Origin: an uncultured Bacteroidales bacterium
Lineage (GTDB): Bacteria > Bacteroidota > Bacteroidia > Bacteroidales > P3
NCBI GenBank assembly: GCA_947168665.1
Contig: CAMVMX010000006.1
Span: forward strand, 1 to 64,000
Direction: 5' to 3'
DNA length: 64,000 nucleotides
In this document: positions 51,682-61,368 of the stretch, piece after piece
Layout of the letters: every line of letters starts with the position of its first letter
Numbering within the stretch: position 1 is the stretch's first letter
Notes under the pieces: model-generated
Database searches by the model: none
What the model saw: the letters and a program-made list of their open reading frames with translations, nothing else
What the model was told of the DNA's origin: nothing
Made by a program: the position numbers and the translations under genes

Positions 51682-51923
51682 CTAATTATTTTCTGAATAG
51701 AAATATATAGTGCTGTTTTTATGGTTATTTAACAATATGTCGTGCGCGACAGTTGTAGGACTATATTGTGGAATTGATTGCTTGCGGTCAGCACGGGCAT
51801 TGTTGGGTGTGACCTTTCGGAATTCAAGCGATGGCTTGTTTTTGCTTCCCGGATGGCATTTCATTTGTTGGGTGTGCCTGTCCGGGGAGAATTAAAGGGT
51901 TATCGCGGCTTGTCGTTTTGCAG
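51682..51923. other. Spacer without a gene
   Basis: About 240 bases between the redox operon promoter and the next leftward terminator; short frames only. Confidence 0.4.
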
Positions 51924-51962
51924 AAAAAGGCCGCAACTGGCGGTGGTATGCCAGTTGCGGCC
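51924..51962 (-). terminator. Terminator of the Omp28-type gene
   Basis: GGCCGCAACTGGC (51929-51941) pairs with GCCAGTTGCGGCC (51950-51962), with T5 on the minus strand. Confidence 0.85.
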
Positions 51963-51998
51963 TGTAGGGGTGACTGATTGAGGACTCCGGCGGTGGGG

Positions 51999-53579
51999 CT
52001 ATTTCACCACCAAACGGGCGGTGGCGGAGCCAGTTTCGGTGGTCACGCTGACGATGTAGATGCCGGCCCGCAGCTGACCGACATGGAGTTCAAGCAGGTC
52101 GGCGCGGGTAGAGCCTTGCATGTGGGTGCGGCCAGTCATGTCGGTGACAGTATAGTGGCGGATGGGTGATTGTGCGGTGATGTAGACTATCTCGCTTGCG
52201 GGGTTGGGCCGGAGGGTAAGTTGGCAGGGCTGGGGCAGAATGCCGTCGGCTTGGAGGGTCTGGCCGCGGTCGGTGGTGATATAGCCACTTTTGGTGGTGT
52301 TGTGTACCTTGCGGTCGGTGATGGCACTGCCTTGGTTGCTGACGAAGGCAACCAGATAGCATTTGTCGGGCCGCATGTTGGCCGGAAGGGTGTAGCTGAC
52401 AGTCTTGCTGAAGGTGGATCCGGCCGAGGTTGAGGAGAACACGTTGTCGCCCCAGCCGTCGGTGAGGCAGGCCCGCAGCACGTGGTCGTGGCGGTAGTCG
52501 CTATGGGTGCCGGTGCCGTAGGATTGGGAGCCGATAAGGCTGTCTTCGACCAGATATACGGTCAGGCGGGGGTTGTCGATGGAGTGGTCGGCAATGAAGT
52601 AGCCCTCGGCAGTGGCTTGCAGGGTACGGGCGGAGGGGTCATAGTTGATTGCGGTGAAACCCAGTACGATGTTGTCGGCCACTGAGGTGGCACGCGAAAG
52701 CTGCTGGTGCATGGAGTAGGAGTCGCCCACGTAGTGTACGGGGCCGGGGTCGGACGAGGTGCTGTACTTCCGGTCGCGGTCGAACATGATGGCCGGTGCG
52801 TAGGTGGAGCCTCCGTAGAGGGTTTCGAGTTGGGTGGATGCGGGAATGGTGTAGTTGTCGTTTTGGAAACCGGCGTGGTGCGACACCCATGCCACGCGGT
52901 TTTCAAGACCTTCGTAGGCCCCTTCCTCGTAGGTGTGGCCTTGGGGGCACTGGCTGCAGTGCTGCGAGGTGAAAGTTTCCATCAGCACCATGTGGAAGTT
53001 GTCGGCCGAGGTGTTGATGCGCACATCGTCGACAAAAATGAAATGGCTGTTGCCGTGGTTGACAAAGGCAATGTATATTTGCTGCCCGGCAAAGTCGGTG
53101 AGGGGAAGCTCGATGTTGTTCCAACCGGCGGTGGTGCCGTCCGTGCCATTGAAGAGGATGTCGCGCAGGGTGGTGGTAAAGGAACTCTTCTGGGCGTCGG
53201 TGGTGGAGATGGCCACGCGTAGTTTCTCGGGGGTTGAGGTCTGGTCGACAAAAGCGCGGAATTTAAGGGTGTAGCTGCCTGAAGGGACGGCAATGGAGGG
53301 CGTTATCAGCCAACGGTCGCAGTCCGCCGTGCTGGTGACGTAAGACACTGAGGCGGCAGCCTGGTTGTTGGTTTCCACCTGAGACACCACCCAGCCCGAG
53401 CCGAACTTGGCAAAGCCGCTGTTGTTGGTCAAGTTGTCGGCATACATGGTCCAGCCTGTGGGCAATGGACCCACTTCGTCGGTCACGGTGATTGCTTCGA
53501 AATCTTCGAAAAAGATGGTTTGGGCTTCCGAAACGCCTACGGCCAAGCAGAAGGCCAGGAGAATGACATATTTCTTCAT
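51999..53579 (-). CDS. Type IX-secreted protein with cleaved-adhesin and Omp28 domains
   Basis: A 526-residue secreted protein. I start at 53579, which gives the signal peptide MKKYVILLAFCLAVG with cleavage around SEA-QT; the longer frame adds 76 unrelated residues. Residues ~22-180 look like a cleaved-adhesin (MAM-like) domain: FFEDFEAI, then LPTGWTMY, then DRWLITPSI. Residues ~195-420 resemble Omp28 proteins with a thioredoxin-like ETFTSQHCSQCPQG. The last ~75 residues are a type A sorting domain (LRPNPASEIVYI to RLVVK). Surface attachment after type IX export is expected. Confidence 0.85.
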   Translation of the reverse strand: MKKYVILLAFCLAVGVSEAQTIFFEDFEAITVTDEVGPLPTGWTMYADNLTNNSGFAKFGSGWVVSQVETNNQAAASVSYVTSTADCDRWLITPSIAVPSGSYTLKFRAFVDQTSTPEKLRVAISTTDAQKSSFTTTLRDILFNGTDGTTAGWNNIELPLTDFAGQQIYIAFVNHGNSHFIFVDDVRINTSADNFHMVLMETFTSQHCSQCPQGHTYEEGAYEGLENRVAWVSHHAGFQNDNYTIPASTQLETLYGGSTYAPAIMFDRDRKYSTSSDPGPVHYVGDSYSMHQQLSRATSVADNIVLGFTAINYDPSARTLQATAEGYFIADHSIDNPRLTVYLVEDSLIGSQSYGTGTHSDYRHDHVLRACLTDGWGDNVFSSTSAGSTFSKTVSYTLPANMRPDKCYLVAFVSNQGSAITDRKVHNTTKSGYITTDRGQTLQADGILPQPCQLTLRPNPASEIVYITAQSPIRHYTVTDMTGRTHMQGSTRADLLELHVGQLRAGIYIVSVTTETGSATARLVVK

Positions 53580-53734
53580 GTTGGGTCTGTTTATGATGGT
53601 GTTCATGTTATTTTGCTTTTTGCTGCGGTGTGGCGGACTGTGCCTTTTTGATTCGTCACTCCCGTTTAGGTGCGGTCGACGGTTTTTTTTTAACAGGCGA
53701 TAGCCACAGTTTTTCTGAATGGTGGTGGTTTGAT

Positions 53735-53769
53735 AAAAAAGGGTTTGCGTACTTGCTGTACGCAAACCC
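53735..53769 (-). terminator. Terminator of nrdG
   Basis: GGGTTTGCGTAC pairs with GTACGCAAACCC (perfect 12 bp), with T6 on the minus strand, 50 bases past nrdG. Confidence 0.85.
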
Positions 53770-53817
53770 TTGCTGTGTCTTTGGTTCAATGCCCTATTTA
53801 GGCTCAATCCTCTGTTT

Positions 53818-54318
53818 TCAACAGTTTGTGGTAGTCATTGGGGACTCGCCGGTGGCGGCGCGGAAGCGGGCGGTGATGTCGACAAAGGAGCCGTCGGCCA
53901 AGCGTTTCATCATGCGCTGGTTGCTGCGGGGCGACCGCAGAGGGCCGAGGTGGGCGATATAGGGCCCAACCTTGATGTAGTCGAACTGCTGCTTGTCCAC
54001 ATGGCGGGGGATATACTGCCGCCCGCTGTACCATGCCACTTTGTAGCGCGGATGGGCGGAGTGGAGGTACTGGGCCAACGATGACACTGCATCCGGCTCG
54101 CGGTCGCCCCCCATGAAGCAGACGCAGGTGATGTTCCGTCCAACAGTAGAGAGCAAGCCTTCGAGGGCTTCTGTGTCCATGGGATGGCCGGTGTCGGCCC
54201 ACAAGTAGGTGCTGTGGCAGCCCGGGCAGCGGCAGGGACACCCCGTCAGGTTGATGGCCAGAGTGGTCTCGTCGGGAATCTCTTGAAAGACTATGTCGGT
54301 GTTGAGATATTTAAGCAT
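53818..54318 (-). CDS. nrdG: Anaerobic ribonucleotide reductase activating protein
   Basis: A 166-residue radical SAM activase that puts the glycyl radical on NrdD. The iron-sulfur motif is GCPCRCPGCH (C-x3-C-x2-C), preceded by LAINLTGC and followed by CVCFMGGDRE. Its start overlaps the end of nrdD by 8 bases. A terminator follows. Confidence 0.93.
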   Translation of the reverse strand: MLKYLNTDIVFQEIPDETTLAINLTGCPCRCPGCHSTYLWADTGHPMDTEALEGLLSTVGRNITCVCFMGGDREPDAVSSLAQYLHSAHPRYKVAWYSGRQYIPRHVDKQQFDYIKVGPYIAHLGPLRSPRSNQRMMKRLADGSFVDITARFRAATGESPMTTTNC

Positions 54319-56401
54319 TGTGATAATAGCGGCGATGGGCCTCCTCTTGTCGGCCTTGCGAGAAGTTGCTGATGCGTTTCAGATAGCCGATGATGCGGGT
54401 CATGTAGTCCACGTTCTTGCTGTGGCACACGGGACACTCCTTCAGGTAACGTTTGTCAATATGGCCGCAGTCGTTGCAGATGGTGTTGGGAATATTGAAA
54501 GTAAAATAGTTGCATCCTTCGGTGGCAGCCACGCGCAGCAGCTGGCGGTACTGCTCTTTCGACAGGTGTTCGTCCAGATTCAGGTGCAGGGCGCTCCCAC
54601 CGGTGAGATGCTGGATATAGGGGGCGCCGTGGAGTTTGAACTTGTCGAGGATGGTGAGAGAGTCGTCCTCCACAATGTAGAAGTAGCTGTTGTAGCAGTC
54701 GCGGGGTACGAAATAACCGTCCTCGCGGTCCCATTTGGCATGCTTCACCCCCACGTTCTCGGCGGGAATCATCTCGCAGTTGAACATCAGCTCATCTGTG
54801 CGGTATTGCTTGTTGTACTTCTCCACCACGCCCAGCACCGACTGCACATAGTCGCGGTACTGCTCGTTGTCGTTGATGGTAATGCCAAGAAATTCGGCTC
54901 CTTCCACCAATCCGTTCACCCCGATAGTAAGGTACTGGCGGTTGATGTTGATATACCCCGCATCGAACAGGGGCAGCATGCCGTGGCTTTGCAGCTCCTT
55001 GAGGTTCTCGTTGTAGGCAATCTGCACCTTGTGGCAGAAGTCCACGATGTCCGACAGGAATTTGATGTAAGGGATATTGTTGTTGACGGCATACTGGATG
55101 CAGCGGTTGAGGTTCACCGTCAGCACACTCTTCGAGCCTGTAGAAACCCCGCCGGCCCCGAGTGTGTAGCTGAACTCGTTGTCGGTAATCTCGTTGCGCA
55201 GCCGGCAACAGCTGGACAGCGAGTCGGCATTGTCGCTCAGATAGGTAAAGAATGAATGCCCCTCGGCATACATCTCGGCCGTGAAGTCGGCCCATTCCTT
55301 GTCGCGGCATTCGCCGTTCTCGGTCAGCAGGGCCATTGTTTCCACTGGGAAGGTGAGGGGCGAGCGGGTACGCTCCTGGTTGAACCATTTCATAAACCGC
55401 TTCTGCAGCCACGACAGACTCTCCCAGTCGGGCTTGCTCCCGTCGGGGAAGACAAAATCGCCAAAAAGGCTCTCAAAATAATAGCGGTCGTAATAGGAGA
55501 TATTCCAAAACACCGCCTGGTAGTTTCTGGCCCCGGTGGGCTGGTTCAGCGTGTAGACAATCTGTTCAAAGCAGTCGGTAATCATCTTGTCGATGGTCCG
55601 CTGTTTCACCGAGAGGTCCACCACCCGGTCGGCCTCTTTCCAGTATTCGCGCCCATACTCCAGTCCCAGGAAATAATTCAGATACATCAGGAACTCCGGT
55701 GTGGCGCAGGCGCCGCTCAGCATGCTCGACACCATGAACACCATGTTCACAAATCCGCCGCAGAAACTTTTCAGGTTAGTGGGGGCCTTGGAGTTGCCGC
55801 CTATCGAGGCCGTGCCGCCTATCAGCCACGGATACATCGTGATGCTGGCGCAATAGTTGGCCAGCGAGGTCTCGTCGTTCTTATAGATGAAATGGTGCGT
55901 CAGCAGGTCGAGATAGCGGTCGGCCATATCCTTGCCGTACATCTTCTTGATGCGGTCCGTCAGCAGGCGCCGGTTCAACCGGATGAAGCCCGCCTTCGGC
56001 AGCTCCCCTATTAGGGTGGCAATGTTCTTGTGCTCCACGTTGGCGTTGGCGTCAAACTTGCTGCCTGTGGCGGCGTTGTCCGCCTTGCAGTATTCCACCA
56101 GGAAGTTCAGCTTCTCCATTGTCTCGCGGTCCTCCGTGTGCTTCTGGCGGTAGAGCATGAATGACTTGGCCACGCGGTAGTGTCCCTCCTTCATCAGGGC
56201 CACCTCCACCTGATTCTGTATATCCTCCACCGTGATGCCGTCGTGGATGTCCAGATGGGTGATAATCTTGTTGAGGGTGCTGAGGTTCACCGGCTCCTCC
56301 ACAGACTGGAACGCCTTGATGATGGCGTTCATAATCTTGTCCAGCGAGAAGCGCACTTGCTGGCCGTCGCGTTTGGTGATGCTGAAAGGTACGTTTTCCA
56401 T
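54311..56401 (-). CDS. nrdD: Anaerobic ribonucleoside-triphosphate reductase
   Basis: A 696-residue class III ribonucleotide reductase. Residues ~5-95 form an ATP-cone (ITKRDGQQVRFSLDKI), the allosteric control domain. The core has the expected radical-enzyme strands (SSCCRLRNEI, GAGGVSTGSKSVLTVNLNR). The C terminus carries a zinc site with Cys642, 645, 656 and 659 and the glycyl-radical loop RIIGYLKR with Gly672. It makes deoxynucleotides without oxygen; nrdG overlaps its 3' end. Confidence 0.95.
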   Translation of the reverse strand: MENVPFSITKRDGQQVRFSLDKIMNAIIKAFQSVEEPVNLSTLNKIITHLDIHDGITVEDIQNQVEVALMKEGHYRVAKSFMLYRQKHTEDRETMEKLNFLVEYCKADNAATGSKFDANANVEHKNIATLIGELPKAGFIRLNRRLLTDRIKKMYGKDMADRYLDLLTHHFIYKNDETSLANYCASITMYPWLIGGTASIGGNSKAPTNLKSFCGGFVNMVFMVSSMLSGACATPEFLMYLNYFLGLEYGREYWKEADRVVDLSVKQRTIDKMITDCFEQIVYTLNQPTGARNYQAVFWNISYYDRYYFESLFGDFVFPDGSKPDWESLSWLQKRFMKWFNQERTRSPLTFPVETMALLTENGECRDKEWADFTAEMYAEGHSFFTYLSDNADSLSSCCRLRNEITDNEFSYTLGAGGVSTGSKSVLTVNLNRCIQYAVNNNIPYIKFLSDIVDFCHKVQIAYNENLKELQSHGMLPLFDAGYININRQYLTIGVNGLVEGAEFLGITINDNEQYRDYVQSVLGVVEKYNKQYRTDELMFNCEMIPAENVGVKHAKWDREDGYFVPRDCYNSYFYIVEDDSLTILDKFKLHGAPYIQHLTGGSALHLNLDEHLSKEQYRQLLRVAATEGCNYFTFNIPNTICNDCGHIDKRYLKECPVCHSKNVDYMTRIIGYLKRISNFSQGRQEEAHRRYYHNA

Positions 56402-56436
56402 CCTTCTGTGATTACTCTTTTTTTAGGTCTAAAATA

Positions 56437-56462
56437 AGCGGTCGCTCCAACGAGCGACCGCT
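56437..56462 (-). terminator. Terminator of the riboswitch-controlled surface gene
   Basis: AGCGGTCGCT, loop CCAACG, AGCGACCGCT, followed by TTATTTT on the minus strand. Confidence 0.8.
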
Positions 56463-56500
56463 CGGCATTAATGGTTGATAATGAGACTTTCTATAATTGT

Positions 56501-59500
56501 TTAGTGGCGTACCACCAGTTTCTCCACATGGCTTCCGAACTTCACCATATACACGCCGTCGGGCAGTGCTTCGGTGTTGAAACGCACGGTGGAGTTGCCC
56601 GCCTGCACGGGTGAAGACATCACCTCGCGGCCTGTCATGTCGAAGACACTGACCCTGCCGGCGGCTTCAGCCTTCAGCGTCATGTTGACCATGCCCCGTG
56701 CGGGGTTGGGATAGAGCTTCAGCTCCATGCCCTCGGCTTGGTTGATACCTTGGCGGTTGCCCAGCACGCATACACCCTCCAGGTCGAAGCCGGCACTGTA
56801 GGACGGTGTGGGGAACGGGTCGTTGATCAAATGGCCGAAAGCGTCATAGGAGCCGTATTGCGGGTCGATGCTGCCCACCACGTCGATTACACGCACATGG
56901 GTGATATTGTTGATGTCGATATTGGCGCTGTCGCGCAGTTCCTCCAGATCGAAAGGAGTGCCGTAGCCCACGCGGAATTTACCGGCCAGATTGTTGATAT
57001 AGGTGGCGTTCACACGGCCCGTACCGCCAATCTGGACGTGGGTCTGCGTGAGCGATGTGGCCGGGAAGCGCACAAAGTGCTCGCCATCCGAGCTCACCTC
57101 CACAAAGGCCAGCTCTAAGAAGTAGTCGTCGAAAGAGTTCTCAAACACGGCAAAATCGAAGCCGTCCACATTGGTTATCGGAGTGGCGAAGGTGAGGGTG
57201 GCGCTGCCGCCGTCACCCAAGCTCACAGCCTCAAGGGTGCTGGTGGTGGCGGGGCCTACGCCGGCGCTCTCCTCACCGTATGTCACTGCTGCGGCGTCGG
57301 GGTCGCTCAGGTTGCTCGAACCGCGCACCACCGTGCAGCCCGTGGCCCATCCGCTGATACGACTGTCGTTCAATGCAATAGCGCATTCGGGATCTTCATC
57401 CACAGGTCCACAGAACGGAGCATAAGGCTCTTCTACGGGATAGATGGTCTGGGGGTAGATATAGGTGTAAACCCAACCCCAACCGTCATAGTAAATACTG
57501 TCTTTAACCACGCCTGCAACAGGGTCGGCCCAACGGCTGAAGTCGCCGTTATGCATCCATTGGCTCAAACCGGCTGAACTGATGCCATTGAGCGAGTGTT
57601 CCCACCAGCTGCCGGGCGTTCCTCTCAGCGTGTCGCCGTCCTCAACGAACATGATGTCGTTCACCATACTCTCACCGATGTAGTTGAAACGGTAGTCAGC
57701 GGCTGCTATGTCGTTCATCACAGTGGCCAGCGTCACGCTGTCGTCGGCAAAGCGGTAGCCCCAAGCGCGAGCCTTGCCAGCCCAGTTCACTGCAAAAATC
57801 AGCTTGTTGTCGCCTTCGCCCACCCAATAGCGAATGTCGTATTCACCGATAGTAGCGTCCAAAGCGGGCGTTGCGGGCGTGATTTCCTGTGAGGAAGAGT
57901 ACATTTCTTGTCCACTAAACCAATCATGCCAGATACTGTCAATGGTAGAGGTATCGAAAATATGCACGATGGAGCCTTCTGTCGCATAATACTCTGCGGC
58001 ACTAGGGTTATAGTGGACTTTTGTTCCGCCAAGGGGTCTGTCATAAAAACGGAAATAAGGGTCAAGTCCGTTTACCTTCACGTGCCATTCGCTGCCAGAC
58101 AAAGTGTCTCCATTCTCGACAAAGAATAAACCATATCGCGCAGCATTACTGCCATCCTTTCGATCAACACGAGGAGGGTATGGTGGATCAATTCCAATTA
58201 GGTTGCCATCAGGGATTTTAAGTGTGAGAACAGTATTTTCATAATTGGCACGGGGAGGATTGCTTCCACCACCCTGCGGCCACCGAGAGAAGAAACGGGG
58301 GTCAGTTCTTTCAATTTCCTCCTCAATATGATTGATAGAAACAAGGGTATCTCCATCACGGAAGGTGTAGTTATGCCTAAAATCAAGGTCAGAAGGGTCA
58401 ATGCTGTAGCGGTAGCCCCAGGCCAAAGTGGAGTCGGGCCAGCTCACTACAAAGATGATTTCTTTATTGCCTTCGCCCACCCAGAATTTAATATCTTCAG
58501 GTTGGATATTGTCAATAGTGAGAATTTTGCTAACCGGGGTAATGGTTTGCGGGTAGGCGTAGATGTATTCCATCCAGCCGTCCCATTCTTCGTGGTAGAC
58601 GCTGTCTATCAGCACTCCGGCGGCGGGGTCGGCCCAGCGGCTCAGGTCACCGTTGTGCATCCATTGGTTCATGCCGGCCGAAGTCTCGCCGTTCAGGTAA
58701 TGATTCCACCAGTTGCCGGGGGTGATGCCCAGCGTGTCGCCGTTGGCGATAAAGTTAATGTCGCTCACCATGCCAGTACCCGTATAGCTGAAACGGGGGT
58801 CAACAGCGGCAATGTCGTTCATCACTGTGCTCAGTTTCACACTGTCGGAGCCAAAGCGGTAGCCCCAAGCCAGTGCCGTGTCGGCCCAGTTCACCACGAA
58901 AGTCAGCGCATTGCTGCCGTGGCCAATCCAGTATTGGATATCGGCCGTGTCAATCGTCGCATCCACGGCCACAATAGTAGTGTCTGTAGTGGTGGTGTCC
59001 GTAGTGGTAGTGTCGGCGGGAGAGGGTGCGGGAACAGGCGTGGGAGTCTTCAGCCAAGCACGCTCCAGATAGTAAGTACCCAGCGGGTCCCAGCCAATAC
59101 CGATGCTATAGTCGCCATACTTGAACACATCGCCGTCGTGCAAGCTCTCGCCCGCACCGCCGCTGGCGTTCAGTCCGTTGAGGTTGGCCCACCAGAAGTT
59201 GAAGCCTTCCGATGTGGCAGAGGCAGGAATCAGACTCAGCGTGTCGCCGTTGTCCAGACGGTAATGGATATCGCCATTCAGCGAAGGACTCCCCACCGTC
59301 CAGAAACGCGGGTCGGCGGCGGCAATGCTGTCCACCATAGTCTGTGCGGTCACCGTGCCGTTGAAACGGAAACCCCAGGCCAGGGCAGTGTCAGGGTTGC
59401 CCCAGTTCACAATCAGCACGGCGCGGTTCGAGCCGTTGCCCACCCAGTACTGGATGGCGGCCGTGTCGATGGTGGCGTCCACCGTGTCAGTGGTCGAGGA

Positions 59501-60022
59501 GGCTGAGGGGTTGGTGGCGGCCGTGGCCGAGGTCATTGTCCACATGCAGCTGCTGCTCATCTCAATCACGTCGCCGTTGCTCATCGGCTGGTTGGGCCAG
59601 GCATACATGCCCCAGTTGCCGTTATAGTAGTAGCACCAGCCGTTCATGCTTGATTGCGGATTCACCGTGCCGTCGTTGTATGACATGTCCGTCATCAACG
59701 CACCGCTCAGGGTGTAGCTGAAGCGCGAGTCATAGGCCACGATGGTGTCCAGCAGCTGGGTGGCCGTGGCGGTGCCGTTCCAGCGCACGCCCCAGGCCAA
59801 AGCCAGGTTGTTGCCGCTCGGGTCGTCGTCCCAAGCCAGGATATAGACGGCCTGGTTTGTCCCAGTTCCCGTCCAGAATTGGATGTCCGATGCGGGGAAG
59901 GTGATGCCCTTGGCATCGCCCTTGGCGGGCGGGGTGTGCAACCCGTTGTTGCCCGTCTGTGCCCACAGGCCCGCAGTCAGCAGCAGGCCCAATGTCATTG
60001 CAGTTAATTTATTTAATATCAT
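56501..60022 (-). CDS. Type IX-secreted five-module protein under cobalamin riboswitch control
   Basis: An 1173-residue protein. A signal peptide (cleavage around LWA-QT) is followed by five related modules of roughly 130-190 residues starting near 47, 187, 355, 510 and 725. Each opens with DI-(Q/K/R)-(F/Y)-W-x-G-x-G and contains an AWG-(F/Y/V)-R core, then a Trp-rich stretch (WWNHYLNG, MNQWMHNGD). From ~885 to 1085 there is a beta-sandwich-like domain (FDFAVFENSFDDYFLELAFV, then VEVSSDGEHFVRFP) of the kind annotated only as cell surface protein. The end is a type A sorting domain (LKLYPNPARGMVNMTL to KLVVRH). The riboswitch upstream points to a role in catching corrinoids at the surface. Confidence 0.85.
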   Translation of the reverse strand: MILNKLTAMTLGLLLTAGLWAQTGNNGLHTPPAKGDAKGITFPASDIQFWTGTGTNQAVYILAWDDDPSGNNLALAWGVRWNGTATATQLLDTIVAYDSRFSYTLSGALMTDMSYNDGTVNPQSSMNGWCYYYNGNWGMYAWPNQPMSNGDVIEMSSSCMWTMTSATAATNPSASSTTDTVDATIDTAAIQYWVGNGSNRAVLIVNWGNPDTALAWGFRFNGTVTAQTMVDSIAAADPRFWTVGSPSLNGDIHYRLDNGDTLSLIPASATSEGFNFWWANLNGLNASGGAGESLHDGDVFKYGDYSIGIGWDPLGTYYLERAWLKTPTPVPAPSPADTTTTDTTTTDTTIVAVDATIDTADIQYWIGHGSNALTFVVNWADTALAWGYRFGSDSVKLSTVMNDIAAVDPRFSYTGTGMVSDINFIANGDTLGITPGNWWNHYLNGETSAGMNQWMHNGDLSRWADPAAGVLIDSVYHEEWDGWMEYIYAYPQTITPVSKILTIDNIQPEDIKFWVGEGNKEIIFVVSWPDSTLAWGYRYSIDPSDLDFRHNYTFRDGDTLVSINHIEEEIERTDPRFFSRWPQGGGSNPPRANYENTVLTLKIPDGNLIGIDPPYPPRVDRKDGSNAARYGLFFVENGDTLSGSEWHVKVNGLDPYFRFYDRPLGGTKVHYNPSAAEYYATEGSIVHIFDTSTIDSIWHDWFSGQEMYSSSQEITPATPALDATIGEYDIRYWVGEGDNKLIFAVNWAGKARAWGYRFADDSVTLATVMNDIAAADYRFNYIGESMVNDIMFVEDGDTLRGTPGSWWEHSLNGISSAGLSQWMHNGDFSRWADPVAGVVKDSIYYDGWGWVYTYIYPQTIYPVEEPYAPFCGPVDEDPECAIALNDSRISGWATGCTVVRGSSNLSDPDAAAVTYGEESAGVGPATTSTLEAVSLGDGGSATLTFATPITNVDGFDFAVFENSFDDYFLELAFVEVSSDGEHFVRFPATSLTQTHVQIGGTGRVNATYINNLAGKFRVGYGTPFDLEELRDSANIDINNITHVRVIDVVGSIDPQYGSYDAFGHLINDPFPTPSYSAGFDLEGVCVLGNRQGINQAEGMELKLYPNPARGMVNMTLKAEAAGRVSVFDMTGREVMSSPVQAGNSTVRFNTEALPDGVYMVKFGSHVEKLVVRH

Positions 60023-60154
60023 AGTTCAAACTATTTTGTGTTCTGTCCAAAATAGCTTTCCAGATACAATAAGCCGAAAGGGGATGCCCCGTCTCGAAGC
60101 ATACGCGGGGCCATCGATTTCAGCTCTTTCCTCGAAAGCTATCCATCGCGGTTT

Positions 60155-60320
60155 GGCAGGTCTTCTGACTCGCTCTCAGCCTCCCGGCCTTCCCATGCGG
60201 CTTTGCTGCCGCACAGTGGCTACAACATGGGTGGCTGCTTTCTTATCTCAGAGCTCACAGCAGCGGGACTGTCCAGGACTCTCACCTGGTTCCCTTTTAA
60301 CGCCTAAAAGACTGACACCC
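60155..60320 (-). promoter_or_regulatory. Cobalamin riboswitch upstream of the five-module secreted protein
   Basis: Read on the minus strand, the canonical aptamer is complete: GGGAACCAGGTGAGAGTCC, then TGGACAGTCCCGCTGCTGTGA, quoted as GGACAGTCCCGCTGCTGTG, a variable arm, and the B12 box AGTCAGAAGACCTGCC. The match is closer to consensus than the copy at 42505. The only downstream gene is the 1173-residue secreted protein, 132 bases away. Confidence 0.95.
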
Positions 60321-60370
60321 TGCACACATCCTCCTGCACACGTCCGCCTTCTTAGCGACCAAATCTTTTG

Positions 60371-60400
60371 CAAAGATACAAATATTTTCCGAACTGGCAA
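60371..60400 (-). promoter_or_regulatory. Promoter of the riboswitch-secreted protein transcript
   Basis: TATCTTTG (complement of 60371-60378) with TTG near 60398-60400 on the minus strand. Transcription starts just before the aptamer. Confidence 0.75.
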
Positions 60401-60429
60401 ATCTTTTTTTGCCCCGATGGTCCATCTGC

Positions 60430-61332
60430 CTAATCCTTAGCCGTTCCCGTGGCGGGCTCGGCGGCCAGCCCCGCCAGGAACTCCTTGCCCGCGCGGTAGC
60501 CGTAATCGAAAAACTCATCAATCTTGTCGAAATCCAGCCTTCCCAGCTCCCCCACCTTGATGGCCACCCCGTGCGTGCACAGCGGCACGTGGTCCATCGT
60601 GCAGAGGTTTGAGTTCACATTGAAAGCCCTCGACGCAATGATGCTCGGGTCATCGATGCGCTCCATCACCGTGTCGCGCTGTATATAGAGGCCTATCGTC
60701 ACATTGCAGCCCGCCTCAATCAGCGGCTCCACAGGCAGATTGTTGAAAATATAGCCGTCCACATAATACACACTGTCAATCATCACCGGTGCGAACACCC
60801 GCGGCACCGAGGCCGACGCGCTCACAAACTCACGCAGGTTGCCCCCCGCCGACACATACACCGGCCGCAGGTGGTTCATATCGGCCACACAGCAGTAGAA
60901 CGGAATCTTCAGCGAGTCGAAACTGTTGTGCGGCACATACTTCTCCATCATGGCCCGCATCCGCCCATAGTCCGCCAGTCCGCCGTCGCGCTTGAAATTA
61001 AGGCGGAAGATACGCGTCTTTTTCAGCATCCGCTCCTCCTTCACAATCTTCACAATCTCCCTCGGCGAGTAGCCCGCCGCATAGAACATACCCACTATCG
61101 CCCCCATTGACGTGCCGCTGATGCGGTCTATCCGCACCCCCGCCTCGTCCAGTGCCTGGAGGAAACCCAGGTGCGCATAGCCGAAGGCCGAGCCTCCGCA
61201 CAAGGCCACACCGAGTGTCTTGCCCTCGCCATTCAGCTGCTGTCGTGCCGCGGCATAGTTTGCCGCCGTGTCCTGTGCCGCCGCAGTCCACACTGCAAGC
61301 ATGGTGGCCATCAAAATCATCATCCTTTTCAT
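60430..61332 (-). CDS. Patatin-like phospholipase, exported
   Basis: A 300-residue protein. I start at 61332, giving a signal peptide (cleavage around AAA-QD) 29 bases behind a TATCTTTG box; the longer frame runs through the promoter. The patatin fold is complete: oxyanion region CGGSAFGYAHLG, nucleophile Ser75 in GTSMGAIVG, and the catalytic Asp in VDGYIFNN. It is a Ser-Asp dyad lipid acyl hydrolase. No barrel domain follows, so this is a stand-alone periplasmic or outer-membrane lipase. Substrate unknown. Confidence 0.9.
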   Translation of the reverse strand: MKRMMILMATMLAVWTAAAQDTAANYAAARQQLNGEGKTLGVALCGGSAFGYAHLGFLQALDEAGVRIDRISGTSMGAIVGMFYAAGYSPREIVKIVKEERMLKKTRIFRLNFKRDGGLADYGRMRAMMEKYVPHNSFDSLKIPFYCCVADMNHLRPVYVSAGGNLREFVSASASVPRVFAPVMIDSVYYVDGYIFNNLPVEPLIEAGCNVTIGLYIQRDTVMERIDDPSIIASRAFNVNSNLCTMDHVPLCTHGVAIKVGELGRLDFDKIDEFFDYGYRAGKEFLAGLAAEPATGTAKD

Positions 61333-61360
61333 TACTGTCCGTGTTTTACAATTCAAAATG

Positions 61361-61368
61361 CAAAGATA
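61361..61368 (-). promoter_or_regulatory. Promoter box of the patatin gene
   Basis: CAAAGATA (TATCTTTG leftward), 28 bases before the chosen start. Confidence 0.7.

Noticed and set aside
54293..56014. Long plus-strand frames opposite nrdD
   Set aside because: Antisense shadows of nrdD, a certain gene.
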